Below are positions 1 to 7,464 of a stretch of DNA of 32,623 nt, piece after piece. This DNA is from Candidatus Peregrinibacteria bacterium (GTDB lineage Bacteria > Patescibacteriota > Gracilibacteria > UBA1369 > JABINC01). Both the position numbers and the translations under genes were made by a program. The stretch is from assembly GCA_030700255.1 (NCBI GenBank), contig JAUYJN010000005.1, forward strand, positions 1 through 32,623, read 5' to 3'. Positions within the stretch are counted from its first letter, which is position 1; the number at the start of each line of letters is the position of its first letter. The notes under the pieces were generated by a model, which did not search any database, was not told where the DNA came from, and saw only the letters and a list, made by a program, of their open reading frames with translations.

Positions 1-384
1 GATAGCTCCTTTTGACAAATTCTTCACCGCATATACCAAAATTTCCTCATTGTCGGTTTCGGCGATTGAAACTATACGAGCTATTTTGTGCATACTGATT
101 TCTCCTCTGATAAATGATGTGCGAAGCTCAGAGAGATTTTCATCTTCAAGCTTCCTGTCTATTTGAATTGCACGTTGTACTTGGAGTTTGCTCAGCCCTG
201 CGAGCCTTGCACCAAACTCGACAACCGTTTCAAACCCTTTTTTCTCATAAAGTTTTCGTCTATTTACTTCGGGTATCAGACCTATGAATTTGCGTTTCCA
301 GTGGATGACGTTTTTTCCAAAATTTTCACATAGACCGATGAGTTCTTTGTCAGAAAGTTTTTCGACAACAAAAGTTTTTTCCAT
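1..384 (-). CDS. HNH-endonuclease-like protein, N-terminal part (runs off the left edge)
   Basis: An open frame of 128 codons starts with ATG at 384 and is still open at base 1, so the C terminus is outside the window. The product begins MEKTFVVEKLSDKELIG and is mostly helical and charged, with a GARLAGLSKLQVQRAI segment near residue 65. This resembles the helical N-terminal region that precedes a C-terminal HNH nuclease domain in many small-genome bacteria. The HNH motif itself is not visible here, so the name rests on overall resemblance and on the HNH tail found at the other end of the window. No Shine-Dalgarno sequence precedes the ATG. A promoter candidate lies 64 bp upstream. A different helical DNA-binding protein is possible. 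Confidence 0.55.
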   Translation of the reverse strand, partial: MEKTFVVEKLSDKELIGLCENFGKNVIHWKRKFIGLIPEVNRRKLYEKKGFETVVEFGARLAGLSKLQVQRAIQIDRKLEDENLSELRTSFIRGEISMHKIARIVSIAETDNEEILVYAVKNLSKGAI

Positions 385-420
385 GAGTTTTTAACTAAAA
401 ATTATTGTGATTTATGGGTG

Positions 421-640
421 AATTACCAATGGTGATTTTGTGAACAAATTATAACATTCGCTCACCATTTTCGGTCAAGGTTAAAACGTGAGAAATCTTG
501 AACCACAAGCCAAAAAACCCAATTTTAACTTGCGGTAAAATACAAATATTACATGGTGAGTATTGACTTACTTTTCGTAGATGTTTTAACTGATAAATTG
601 GTGAGTTTTGACTGATGAAGGTGGGTCGAAAAATTACCAA
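421..640. repeat. Cluster of six iteron-like 9-bp motifs in noncoding DNA
   Basis: The 313-bp gap between the HNH-like gene and truB holds six matches to A[AC]TYACCAW or one step from it. They are AATTACCAA at 421-429 (+), AATCACCAT at 437-429 (-), GCTCACCAT at 460-468 (+), ACTCACCAT at 561-553 (-), ACTCACCAA at 606-598 (-) and AATTACCAA at 632-640 (+). The first two form an inverted pair around one central base. The fourth and fifth share a longer 16-base form, AGTCAAWACTCACCAW, spaced 45 bp apart. No convincing gene is seen in this gap. Confidence 0.5.
448..478 (-). promoter_or_regulatory. Promoter of the left HNH-like gene
   Basis: Read on the minus strand, TTGACC (478-473) is followed after 19 bp by a perfect TATAAT (453-448). 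The spacer is slightly long. Transcription would start near 441 and give a leader of about 57 nt before the ATG at 384. Copies of the A[AC]TYACCAW motif lie inside the spacer (460-468) and just downstream of the expected start (421-437), where a regulator could bind. Confidence 0.5.
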
Positions 641-697
641 CTCTAAGTATGTATTTTACGTAGCGAATCCCTAGTATATTTTAATATTTTTTATGTT

Positions 698-1642
698 TCA
701 TAATTCACGCATAGCATCAATTATTTCATCAAAAGTTGTTTCTTTACTAAACATAAGTGCCTGATCAAGAGTAAAAAATCCATTTTTCAAAACAAATTGA
801 GAAACGGTTAATCCTGCGCCTGTAGAAGAAATCCCAGTTGTGATGGACACTCCGGCTTCTATAGATGGAGCCGAGGATTTTGAAGTACAAGTGACTGGAA
901 ATAACGATTTTTCGCCCACATTATCGGTGAAATTCGGTGCATAAATATTGATTCGCTCTAGCCCAATAAGTACTGCGGGGACACCTAATTTCTCACCAAG
1001 ATCACGGACAAGGGAACGGATATAAGTGCCTTTTGATACAGCATATCGAACACCACTGAGCACCGGCACAAAGCACACCTCCTCTCCAATACTCACCTCG
1101 GAAACTTCATCCATCACATAATCAATCCCGCCATCATCATCTGTAGGAAAAACTGTTATTTCACGTGTTTTCAATTCCACCTCGATGCCCTTGCGAGCAA
1201 GCTCATAAGCACGTTTCCCATTTACTTTGAGAGCTGAGAATTGTGGTGGTAACTGCTGCTGGACTCCTACAAACGAATTAAGAGCAGACACTATTTTTTC
1301 CAATTGAAAATCATAAGGCTCAGTACAAACTGACAAATCAGAGCAGTCCAAATCAAATGTCGGACTTTCAATCCCAAATCCAATATCAGCAATATATGTT
1401 TTGTTAAAGTCACTAAACCGGCTCATAGCAGAGGTACCCTTGCCAATACCTATGATCAAAAGCCCGGTTGCAAATGGATCAAGAGTACCACTATGGCCGA
1501 CTTTTAACCTCTTCAGAGTAAAGCCTCGCTCTCGAAGTCCGCGCTCAAGAATACCCCGAATCAATTTCACACAATCAAAAGAAGTCCATCCATGAGGTTT
1601 ATTCACAAGGAGAAAACCGGATAACTTTTCTGAAATTTCCAT
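698..1642 (-). CDS. truB: tRNA pseudouridine-55 synthase TruB
   Basis: TruB isomerises U55 to pseudouridine in the T-loop of tRNAs in the cytoplasm. From ATG at 1642 the product is 314 aa. The family signatures are in order: GFLLVNKPHGWTS (residues 9-21), KVGHSGTLDPFATG (47-60, with Asp55 as the catalytic aspartate), QQLPPQFSALKVNGKRAYELAR, and KGTYIRSLVRDLGEKLG. A Ser/Gly/Thr-rich low-complexity stretch of about 40 residues lies near the C terminus before a last helical segment, which is unusual. A GTG two codons earlier (1648) is an alternative start. I prefer the ATG because it begins the conserved block more naturally. The gene lies 12 bp behind the murE-like gene and is the last of the minus-strand block. 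It ends in TGA. No hairpin terminator is evident after it. Confidence 0.95.
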   Translation of the reverse strand: MEISEKLSGFLLVNKPHGWTSFDCVKLIRGILERGLRERGFTLKRLKVGHSGTLDPFATGLLIIGIGKGTSAMSRFSDFNKTYIADIGFGIESPTFDLDCSDLSVCTEPYDFQLEKIVSALNSFVGVQQQLPPQFSALKVNGKRAYELARKGIEVELKTREITVFPTDDDGGIDYVMDEVSEVSIGEEVCFVPVLSGVRYAVSKGTYIRSLVRDLGEKLGVPAVLIGLERINIYAPNFTDNVGEKSLFPVTCTSKSSAPSIEAGVSITTGISSTGAGLTVSQFVLKNGFFTLDQALMFSKETTFDEIIDAMREL

Positions 1643-1654
1643 ACACACTAAAAG

Positions 1655-3013
1655 TTAACTGACAAAACACTTATTCCCACTAACTTTCTCACCACCTGGA
1701 AGAGTCAATTCAAGTTCACGACTTAGAAGTTCACGAGCAACGACTCGATCATCCCATGGAATTAGTTTATCACCCATAGCTTGAACCTCTTCACAACCTT
1801 TACCGGCAATAACTACAGTATCATTTTTGCGAGCGACTGTAAGCCCTAGACGAATAGCTTCTTTGCGATCCGGAATAAGCCAAAGCCCTTTATTGCCAAC
1901 GCAAGGCCCCTCTTCACGTTTTATACCTTTCGCGATATCTTTGAGAATCTCCATACGATCTTCAGTATAAGGATCATCATCCGTAAGCACTATAAAGTCA
2001 GCATATTTATCAGCAACCTCGCCCATCTTTGATCTTTTTGACCTATCCCGACCACCACCGGTACACCCAAAAATAAGTATTAACTTACCTTTTGTAAGGG
2101 GTTTGAAAATCTCACAAAGCTGTTTCAGAGAATCCACAGTATGCGCATAATCCACTACAACAGAAAAGTCCTGCCCTGTATCTATCCATTCTTGACGACC
2201 TGGGATCGGTTCAAGATCCTCAAGTGCATCCTTGATTGCATGAGTGCTTATACCATTTGCGAGAGCTGCACTGATTGCAGCAAGAGTGTTATATATATTG
2301 AACTTACCTACAAGCTTGGTGACAATTCTCTCATTGTGATTTGGGATTTTTAGAACAAATTCAGTCCCACCGGCATGTAAATTTATAAATTCAGCCGTAC
2401 ATGTGCCCCGATTCAATCCATATATATAAGTAAAATCTGATGCAACGTCTTTGAACTCATCGTAATATTGATCATCTTGATTTAGCACTGCAACTTTCTT
2501 CACATTTGCCTTACGTTTACCTGCGCTAAGACTTCGAAAAAGCTTCAACTTCTCCCCTCTATATGCCTTGTGACTACCATGATATTCTATGTGATCTTCA
2601 TCGATTTGAGTAAGCACGGCTGTATCGACATTCACACCATATATACGATGCTGAGTTATAGCATGAGATGAAACCTCCAAAACCGCATGAGTACAGCCGG
2701 CTTTTACCATGTCTCGTAGCATTTTCTGAAGAACAAATGGTGAAGGCGTATTTTGCTTCGTCTTGTTCACCCATCTATTACCTGCGATTTGAAAATGAGT
2801 ACTGGTTGTCATACCAACTTTGTGCCCACTACTTTCAAATATTTTCGCGATAAGATGACATGTAGTTGTTTTACCTTTTGTTCCGGTCACACCTATAACG
2901 GTCATCCGACTGGCAGGGAACCCATAATAAACAGCAGCGGCCACAGCTTTTAACTTATGATATGCGAGCCTAAAAGGATGTCTATCCGGGAAAATTTTTT
3001 TAACGAAATCCAT
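1655..3013 (-). CDS. murE: MurE-type Mur ligase (UDP-MurNAc-tripeptide synthetase-like), lacking the N-terminal domain
   Basis: Mur ligases add an amino acid to UDP-MurNAc-peptides with ATP during peptidoglycan precursor synthesis. MurE adds the third residue to the dipeptide. The 452-aa product has the ATP-binding loop GTKGKTTT at residues 44-51, followed by SSHA, the Lys-containing YRGEKLKLF segment expected to carry the carbamylated lysine, DYAHTVDSL, and FGCTGGGRDRSKR. Canonical MurE proteins have about 65 more residues before the ATP loop, forming the UDP-binding domain. Here a short helical leader replaces it. The amino-acid-recognition loop reads DDPYTED rather than the DNPR of meso-diaminopimelate enzymes, so the added residue may be lysine, ornithine or something else. 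The gene starts 14 bp after ribF and precedes truB, so it is probably co-transcribed. A different MurE-like ligase role cannot be excluded. Confidence 0.85.
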   Translation of the reverse strand: MDFVKKIFPDRHPFRLAYHKLKAVAAAVYYGFPASRMTVIGVTGTKGKTTTCHLIAKIFESSGHKVGMTTSTHFQIAGNRWVNKTKQNTPSPFVLQKMLRDMVKAGCTHAVLEVSSHAITQHRIYGVNVDTAVLTQIDEDHIEYHGSHKAYRGEKLKLFRSLSAGKRKANVKKVAVLNQDDQYYDEFKDVASDFTYIYGLNRGTCTAEFINLHAGGTEFVLKIPNHNERIVTKLVGKFNIYNTLAAISAALANGISTHAIKDALEDLEPIPGRQEWIDTGQDFSVVVDYAHTVDSLKQLCEIFKPLTKGKLILIFGCTGGGRDRSKRSKMGEVADKYADFIVLTDDDPYTEDRMEILKDIAKGIKREEGPCVGNKGLWLIPDRKEAIRLGLTVARKNDTVVIAGKGCEEVQAMGDKLIPWDDRVVARELLSRELELTLPGGEKVSGNKCFVS

Positions 3014-3027
3014 TATTTAAAAATTAT

Positions 3028-3426
3028 TTAATCTGCGCATGTAAATTCATGCTCGAAAAAAAACTTCTTCGCTTTTTTCACATCTTTCTCTATTTGCGCT
3101 ACTAGATCATCCGGATTTGAAAATTTCTCAACACTGCGGAGTTTATGAAACACCTCTGTATGAGCCTCTACCCCATATAACTCACGATCTTCAAAATCAA
3201 AAAGATAAACTTCAAAAGTCTCGGCTCCATCAAATGTATCCCGAGGCCCTAAATGCATAACCCCAAGGTACTGCGCATCCGGCAATGAAACGCGACATGC
3301 ATAGACACCGGTCTCAAACTCACTAAAGTCCGGATAAACCAAATTTATAGTAGGAAACCCTAGAGTTTTACCCATACCGGCTCCACGAATTATTGGGGAC
3401 GTAACCGCAAACAATTCTTTTATCAT
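3028..3426 (-). CDS. ribF: Stand-alone riboflavin kinase (RibF C-terminal domain only)
   Basis: This enzyme phosphorylates riboflavin to FMN with ATP. The 132-aa product contains only the flavokinase domain. The signature MGKTLGFPTINL spans residues 18-29, and FEVYLFDF (71-78) carries Glu72 in the position of the catalytic glutamate. The usual bacterial RibF is about 300 aa, with an N-terminal FAD synthetase (nucleotidyltransferase) domain that is entirely missing here. The start at ATG 3426 is the natural beginning of the kinase domain. The gene lies 19 bp behind hpf and 14 bp ahead of the murE-like gene. Its pairing with truB is a familiar bacterial arrangement. FAD would have to come from another enzyme or from outside the cell. 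Confidence 0.88.
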   Translation of the reverse strand: MIKELFAVTSPIIRGAGMGKTLGFPTINLVYPDFSEFETGVYACRVSLPDAQYLGVMHLGPRDTFDGAETFEVYLFDFEDRELYGVEAHTEVFHKLRSVEKFSNPDDLVAQIEKDVKKAKKFFFEHEFTCAD

Positions 3427-3445
3427 ATCGAATTCATATTAAATA

Positions 3446-4036
3446 TTACTCCAAATCACCGGCCATTTTTGGCTCAATCACGCCATACGTATTATCTTCT
3501 TTTCTATAAATCATAGAAAACCTATTTGTATCCAAATTCTCAAATATAAAACAACTATGTCCGATCAATTCCATCTGCTCTATAGCTTCTTCTTCGTGCA
3601 TAGCCTCTGTATTTGAATAACGTTTTCTGCGAGTAATCAAAACCGGTGGAGGGGTAAATTCTTCATTTACGATGCGTGGGATCTGTATACCTGCTGATTC
3701 CATCACCCATCTACCCTCTTTGTCACGTTTGTGACTTCTCGATGCATAACGATTCACCTGTTTTTTTAATTTTGCGACAGCCAAATCTATGGCTTCTGTA
3801 ACCTGATTCGCATGAACTTCTGCACGCAATATAGACTTTGGCACAGCCATAGTAATCTGACATTCTACATGCTTACCTTCTGTCCTATTTACAGCTTTCT
3901 TAATTTCAACTTTAACCCGTGTCGAAGGATCGTCCACACGATCACCAAGACTCCCCAAGGCTGCGATCTTATCTGTGACATACGACTTATGCTCAGGATT
4001 TACCAATATATCGTGCGTAGTGATATCTATCTGCAT
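3446..4036 (-). CDS. hpf: Long-form ribosome hibernation-promoting factor (HPF/YfiA family)
   Basis: HPF binds the 30S decoding region and, in its long form, joins ribosomes into inactive 100S dimers during starvation. The product is 196 aa, the usual long-form length. Residues 1-100 match the S30AE ribosome-binding fold (MQIDITTHDILVNPE..., then AVAKLKKQVNRYASR). A linker follows, then the C-terminal dimerisation domain at about 131-196, with TRRKRYSN, EEAIEQMELIGHSCFIF and YRKEDNTYGVIEPK. The ATG at 4036 is the start. Upstream is a perfect TATAAT on the minus strand inside an inverted repeat, so hpf may have its own promoter in addition to read-through from tpiA. No Shine-Dalgarno sequence is present. 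Confidence 0.93.
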   Translation of the reverse strand: MQIDITTHDILVNPEHKSYVTDKIAALGSLGDRVDDPSTRVKVEIKKAVNRTEGKHVECQITMAVPKSILRAEVHANQVTEAIDLAVAKLKKQVNRYASRSHKRDKEGRWVMESAGIQIPRIVNEEFTPPPVLITRRKRYSNTEAMHEEEAIEQMELIGHSCFIFENLDTNRFSMIYRKEDNTYGVIEPKMAGDLE

Positions 4037-4062
4037 ATTTATAGGAGGTTAAGAATTAATGC

Positions 4063-4091
4063 CCTTTCGGTAAAAGATTATAACGGAAAGG
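4063..4091 (-). promoter_or_regulatory. hpf promoter -10 box inside an inverted repeat
   Basis: On the minus strand a perfect TATAAT lies at 4082-4077, 41 bp ahead of the hpf ATG. It is framed by an inverted repeat, CCTTTCGGT (4063-4071) and ACGGAAAGG (4083-4091), whose arms match at 8 of 9 positions. No good -35 box is seen at the normal distance (TTTCTC). A weak -35 with a palindrome around the -10 would suit a regulated promoter. The same repeat could instead act as a weak hairpin after tpiA. Confidence 0.35.
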
Positions 4092-4157
4092 AAGAAGCAG
4101 AGAAAGAAACAATCAATATTTCCTGTTTACAGAAATTCATTTCGCAATTAAAACCGC

Positions 4158-4838
4158 CTAATATTTATTTGAATGAGCCAACTTTATACCTTCAACCAAA
4201 TCCAATAAAGCTTTCTCCGGATCTAGGGCCTTCATAATTCCGGAAGCTATGAGTATACCGCTTGCACCAAGCTCAAATGCAATTTTTACATCTCGACAAT
4301 CCTTAATACCGGCCCCAATAATCACCTTGCCCTCGCCTATAAATTCAACAGAACGATCTATAATTTCAGGATTGGCAGTTGAAACAGAGATATCACCACC
4401 TATGAGCTCTGTAGGCTCAACAGCTATCATATCAGGATCAAATTCAAGGAATGCTACGCCCTCTTCCGCACTCTCAGCACACACTATTTGCTTGAGACCA
4501 ACTTCTTTGGCACGACGAATACAGTGAGCAAGTTCATCACGATTTATACGTTTTTCGGAATGATTTAGAAGAGTTCCATATGCTCCAACATCCTTTACAG
4601 CTTCAGGCAATACTCCACCAGTCCCCTTACCACATGAAATAGGATCAATATGTTGTACAAACACAGGGATATCCACAGAATTAACAATCTCTTTGAGATC
4701 AAGTGCTGAAACGGCAATACCTATAGACACGCCAGTCTCTTTTGCGACCTTTTCATGGATTTTTGCCATGCGGACTGCGTCCGCCCCAAAGCCTTCATCA
4801 TAGACTTTGAAATTCGTAATAATCAGTGGAAATTTCAT
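4158..4838 (-). CDS. tpiA: Triosephosphate isomerase, archaeal type
   Basis: TPI interconverts dihydroxyacetone phosphate and glyceraldehyde 3-phosphate in glycolysis. The product is 226 aa, the length of the archaeal (tetrameric) class, against about 250 aa for ordinary bacterial TPI. Visible catalytic elements are Asn9 and Lys11 in ITNFKVY, His93 in TLLNHSEKR, and Glu141 in AVEPTELIGG. The archaeal enzymes have VEPPELIG at this last position, where bacterial enzymes read YEPVWAIG. The C-terminal phosphate-binding segments GAGIKDCRDV and GILIASGIMKA are present. ATG 4838 gives a start directly at the first beta strand. It is the first gene of the minus-strand block, 121 bp ahead of hpf. Its class suggests old or lateral ancestry from archaea, or a lineage shared with other small-genome bacteria. 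Confidence 0.93.
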   Translation of the reverse strand: MKFPLIITNFKVYDEGFGADAVRMAKIHEKVAKETGVSIGIAVSALDLKEIVNSVDIPVFVQHIDPISCGKGTGGVLPEAVKDVGAYGTLLNHSEKRINRDELAHCIRRAKEVGLKQIVCAESAEEGVAFLEFDPDMIAVEPTELIGGDISVSTANPEIIDRSVEFIGEGKVIIGAGIKDCRDVKIAFELGASGILIASGIMKALDPEKALLDLVEGIKLAHSNKY

Positions 4839-4914
4839 AATAAAAAGTTACATAACAGAAAGAAATATAGTACACATGAACATAATCGACAATAGATAGA
4901 TTTGTGTAATAGTT

Positions 4915-5178
4915 TCAGACATTTAGAACAGTGTAGTTGAGACGTTGCTTTTGTAAGCGGAATTTGATGGCTCCGAACTTGAGAGGCGGAAGAAAATGCT
5001 TGGTCTTTTGTGGTCGTTTTTCATTGAAATACTTAAGCGTCTTTAAGTTCATCATATGCAATTGTGAGAGTGAAGTAAACGTCCTTCCTCGATATACTTT
5101 AAACCACTGCCAACGTATCTTTGCCAACTGTTTTTCTTTTACTTCCTAGTGAATTTCGAGTAATTTTGCTTTGGACAT
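4915..5178 (-). pseudogene. Amber-interrupted small ORF resembling an integrase-core transposase C terminus
   Basis: From ATG 5178 the frame reads MSKAKLLEIH, meets TAG (5148-5146), then stays open through about 77 more codons to a stop at 4915. The part after the stop contains FTSLSQLHMMNLKTLKYFNEKRPQ in two overlapping stretches. This resembles the end of DDE integrase-core transposases, where a helix is followed by YxNexRPHxxL and a Pro. The rest of a transposase is absent, so I read it as a remnant. A short basic protein with a nonsense mutation (CAG to TAG would restore it) is the main alternative. It lies between tpiA and the promoter of the large plus-strand island. The remaining noncoding DNA in 4839-5325 shows only AT-rich promoter-like sequence. 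Confidence 0.35.
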
Positions 5179-5264
5179 CGTGTGTTTGGGTTAAGTTATA
5201 GCGATTTAATTCTACCACGGTGTCCTAAATGTGTGTGTACTATATAACATATTAAAAATAATAC

Positions 5265-5293
5265 TTGACGCGGGCGCAACAAGGTTATACAAT
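5265..5293 (+). promoter_or_regulatory. Strong sigma70-type promoter of the large plus-strand island
   Basis: TTGACG (5265-5270) is followed after exactly 17 bp by TACAAT (5288-5293), each one mismatch from consensus. Transcription should start near 5300, leaving about 26 nt before the ATG at 5326. The leader is AT-rich and has no Shine-Dalgarno sequence. This is the best-formed promoter in the window. Confidence 0.7.
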
Positions 5294-5325
5294 CACGCCT
5301 TATAATAATTTATAAATCTACAATT

Positions 5326-7437
5326 ATGTCACTGGACAAAAAAATAGTCGATGATAAAGAAGTAATGGAAATTATAAAAAATGCACTTGGTCTTGGTGAA
5401 AGTGACCTTAGTAATATAACGCCTATTTTACCTGCAATTGACTCAAAGGCAATCCTTGCAAAATTTGACGAAGAAACCGCATCTTTACAATCCAATCCTA
5501 AAGAAGCATTCACACTTCCGGATTTCAATGATTTAGAAGTTAAATCTGATATAGAAGAAGAAAAAACAAGGATTTCAGAGATAAAAGCTCAACATGCAAA
5601 AACATTATATCAACTTGCACAATCGGTGACCAAACGTGAAAAAATCGCTGTCCAAGCAGAAATTGAAAGAGAAAAGGCAATCATAGAATATTTAGACACT
5701 CTAATCAGCGCATATGAGTCAATGTTAATCGTCGCAAACAATAAATATGAATATAAAACTTTGTACGAACGAACAGCGGCTGAACTTAAAACTAAAATTG
5801 AAGAACTTGATAGTGACATTCAAGCTTTAAAAAAAAGTAAGCAAGCAGCTGAAAGCCGAAAAGAAACTGCTACAAATACAGTTATACGTAAACTAAAAGA
5901 GATAACATGGCTTCAAAGTGAGAAACCGAGTGAAGAGATAAAAGCAAATAACACTCTAATAGACACTCTAACACGTGAACTAGAGGAGAAGGCTACGCAA
6001 CGTGATGCTGCAGACACAAATTTACAAACTGTAAGGAGAGAATTTAATGATATAAAAGTATCTCCAGAAGAAGAAAAACTAAACGAGGCAAGAGATACTA
6101 TAGCTAAGAGAGATGAGGAGATCAAAGAAATTGAATGGGAAATAACGAAGGCCGTAACAGAAAGGGATTATGGCCTTATGGGAACTAAAGCCCAAGAGTG
6201 TCTAAGCAAAATTGCAGAAAAAGAGCAAGCGGCAGGCACACTCGCCGACCTTATGAAACAAATGCTAGGAAAGCCTGAAGAAGATATAACCAACTTATCA
6301 GAAGAGGAGCTTGAAGCGAAATTTAATACTACTTACGCAAAACATTTAGATGCACGAAGAGATATACAATGTAAGATAGAAACACTGAATGAAGAATATA
6401 ATATTTTAGATAGAAGAATTGAAGAAATAGAAGTGCAAATATCTAAAACACGTAAAAGAAATATAGATGTTCAAGTATATTTAAATGATGTAAATCTAGT
6501 ACCTAAACTACATAAAGACAAAGAAGCATTTTTAGCAGAGGAAGGGAAGGAAGCTACGATTATAGACGAATTAGAAGAACGTATATCAACTTTAGATGAA
6601 CTTAAAAAGAAACTTGATGAAGTACCTGTTAATAATGATGAGAGAGAACTTAAGGCAGATGATTTCAGAACAAATACACTTGAGCCTTCTCAAAATAACG
6701 TAGATGTTGCTATCAAACTGGTAAAAGAAAAAAGAACACTCGCGGAGACTATTGATAAAGAAGTAATGGAAATTATACTATTCAGCTCAGAAGAAGCAAG
6801 AAATGAAAGCCTAGTAAGAAGATTAACTGACGAAAACAGAAAAATTCTGCGAGCACAACTAGTCGCGACACTAAGCGCAACCTCTCAAACTACTGAGGTT
6901 TCACAAGCAGTCTTTGATGAATTAGCACAACTAGTCGCGACACTAAGCGCAGCCTCTCAAACTACTAAAGCTTCACAAGCAGTCTTTGATGAATTAACAC
7001 AACTTAAAGAATCAATCAAAATAAGAAATGTAAGACAAAATCGTCTAATCACAGCTCTTATGGTTGCTGCTTTACTTTTAGTTGGTGGTAACTTCTTCAG
7101 CGAAGACAGTAACAATACAAGTCTAACAGGATATGATGACAGGACGGAAGAAGAGGACGACGACGATAACGATACAAGCGCAGAAAACACGGATGACACA
7201 AATAGTACGGAAAAAACTGAAGCTACCACTGCTGCTCTTACTTGGATACCCTCCTCCGCAACTACCCCTACTCAGCAAGAAGCCCCTACCCCTGCTCCTA
7301 CTTCTACTCCTACTCCAACCCCTCCTCCAGCTACTAAAAAAGCAAAAGCGCCTGCCACAAAGAAACCTGCTTCAACAGAACCTACACCTACACCTACCCC
7401 ATCACCACCAAACCCTTGGAGGAAACCAAACATATAA
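5326..7437 (+). CDS. Membrane-anchored coiled-coil protein with Pro/Thr-rich tail, family unknown
   Basis: I do not recognise a family. The 703-aa product is dominated by long charged heptad-like helices (residues about 60-470), rich in Glu, Lys and Leu, typical of an extended coiled coil. Residues 510-557 are two tandem copies of a 24-aa unit. One hydrophobic segment at about 574-592 (LITALMVAALLLVGG) is a likely transmembrane helix. After it come an acidic stretch (EEEDDDDND) and a tail of Pro/Thr/Ala repeats (about 640-703), which looks like an extended linker. There is no signal peptide, so the coiled coil is probably cytoplasmic and the tail outside, but topology is inferred. It has its own strong promoter. 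The stop codon may be secondary: the frame continues in phase into the decayed ORF at 7465, so a C-terminal domain may have been lost. Confidence 0.8.
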   Translation: MSLDKKIVDDKEVMEIIKNALGLGESDLSNITPILPAIDSKAILAKFDEETASLQSNPKEAFTLPDFNDLEVKSDIEEEKTRISEIKAQHAKTLYQLAQSVTKREKIAVQAEIEREKAIIEYLDTLISAYESMLIVANNKYEYKTLYERTAAELKTKIEELDSDIQALKKSKQAAESRKETATNTVIRKLKEITWLQSEKPSEEIKANNTLIDTLTRELEEKATQRDAADTNLQTVRREFNDIKVSPEEEKLNEARDTIAKRDEEIKEIEWEITKAVTERDYGLMGTKAQECLSKIAEKEQAAGTLADLMKQMLGKPEEDITNLSEEELEAKFNTTYAKHLDARRDIQCKIETLNEEYNILDRRIEEIEVQISKTRKRNIDVQVYLNDVNLVPKLHKDKEAFLAEEGKEATIIDELEERISTLDELKKKLDEVPVNNDERELKADDFRTNTLEPSQNNVDVAIKLVKEKRTLAETIDKEVMEIILFSSEEARNESLVRRLTDENRKILRAQLVATLSATSQTTEVSQAVFDELAQLVATLSAASQTTKASQAVFDELTQLKESIKIRNVRQNRLITALMVAALLLVGGNFFSEDSNNTSLTGYDDRTEEEDDDDNDTSAENTDDTNSTEKTEATTAALTWIPSSATTPTQQEAPTPAPTSTPTPTPPPATKKAKAPATKKPASTEPTPTPTPSPPNPWRKPNI
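6853..6996 (+). repeat. Tandem duplication, two 72-bp copies
   Basis: Copies at 6853-6924 and 6925-6996 differ at about 4 of 72 bases and encode two 24-residue units (LVATLSATSQTTEVSQAVFD and LVATLSAASQTTKASQAVFD, with their flanks). The period is a multiple of three, so the frame is kept. They sit between the coiled-coil region and the membrane segment. High identity implies a recent duplication or conversion. Confidence 0.9.
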
Positions 7438-7464
7438 ACCACACTTTATAAACACGAAGAAGGC

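Noticed and set aside
449-640. A 63-codon minus-strand open frame in the left intergenic region
   Set aside because: No recognisable protein character, and it overlaps the promoter and motif cluster; more likely chance.
3812-4237. A 141-codon plus-strand frame opposite hpf and tpiA
   Set aside because: It lies antisense across the ends of two clear genes and has no family features; a shadow frame.
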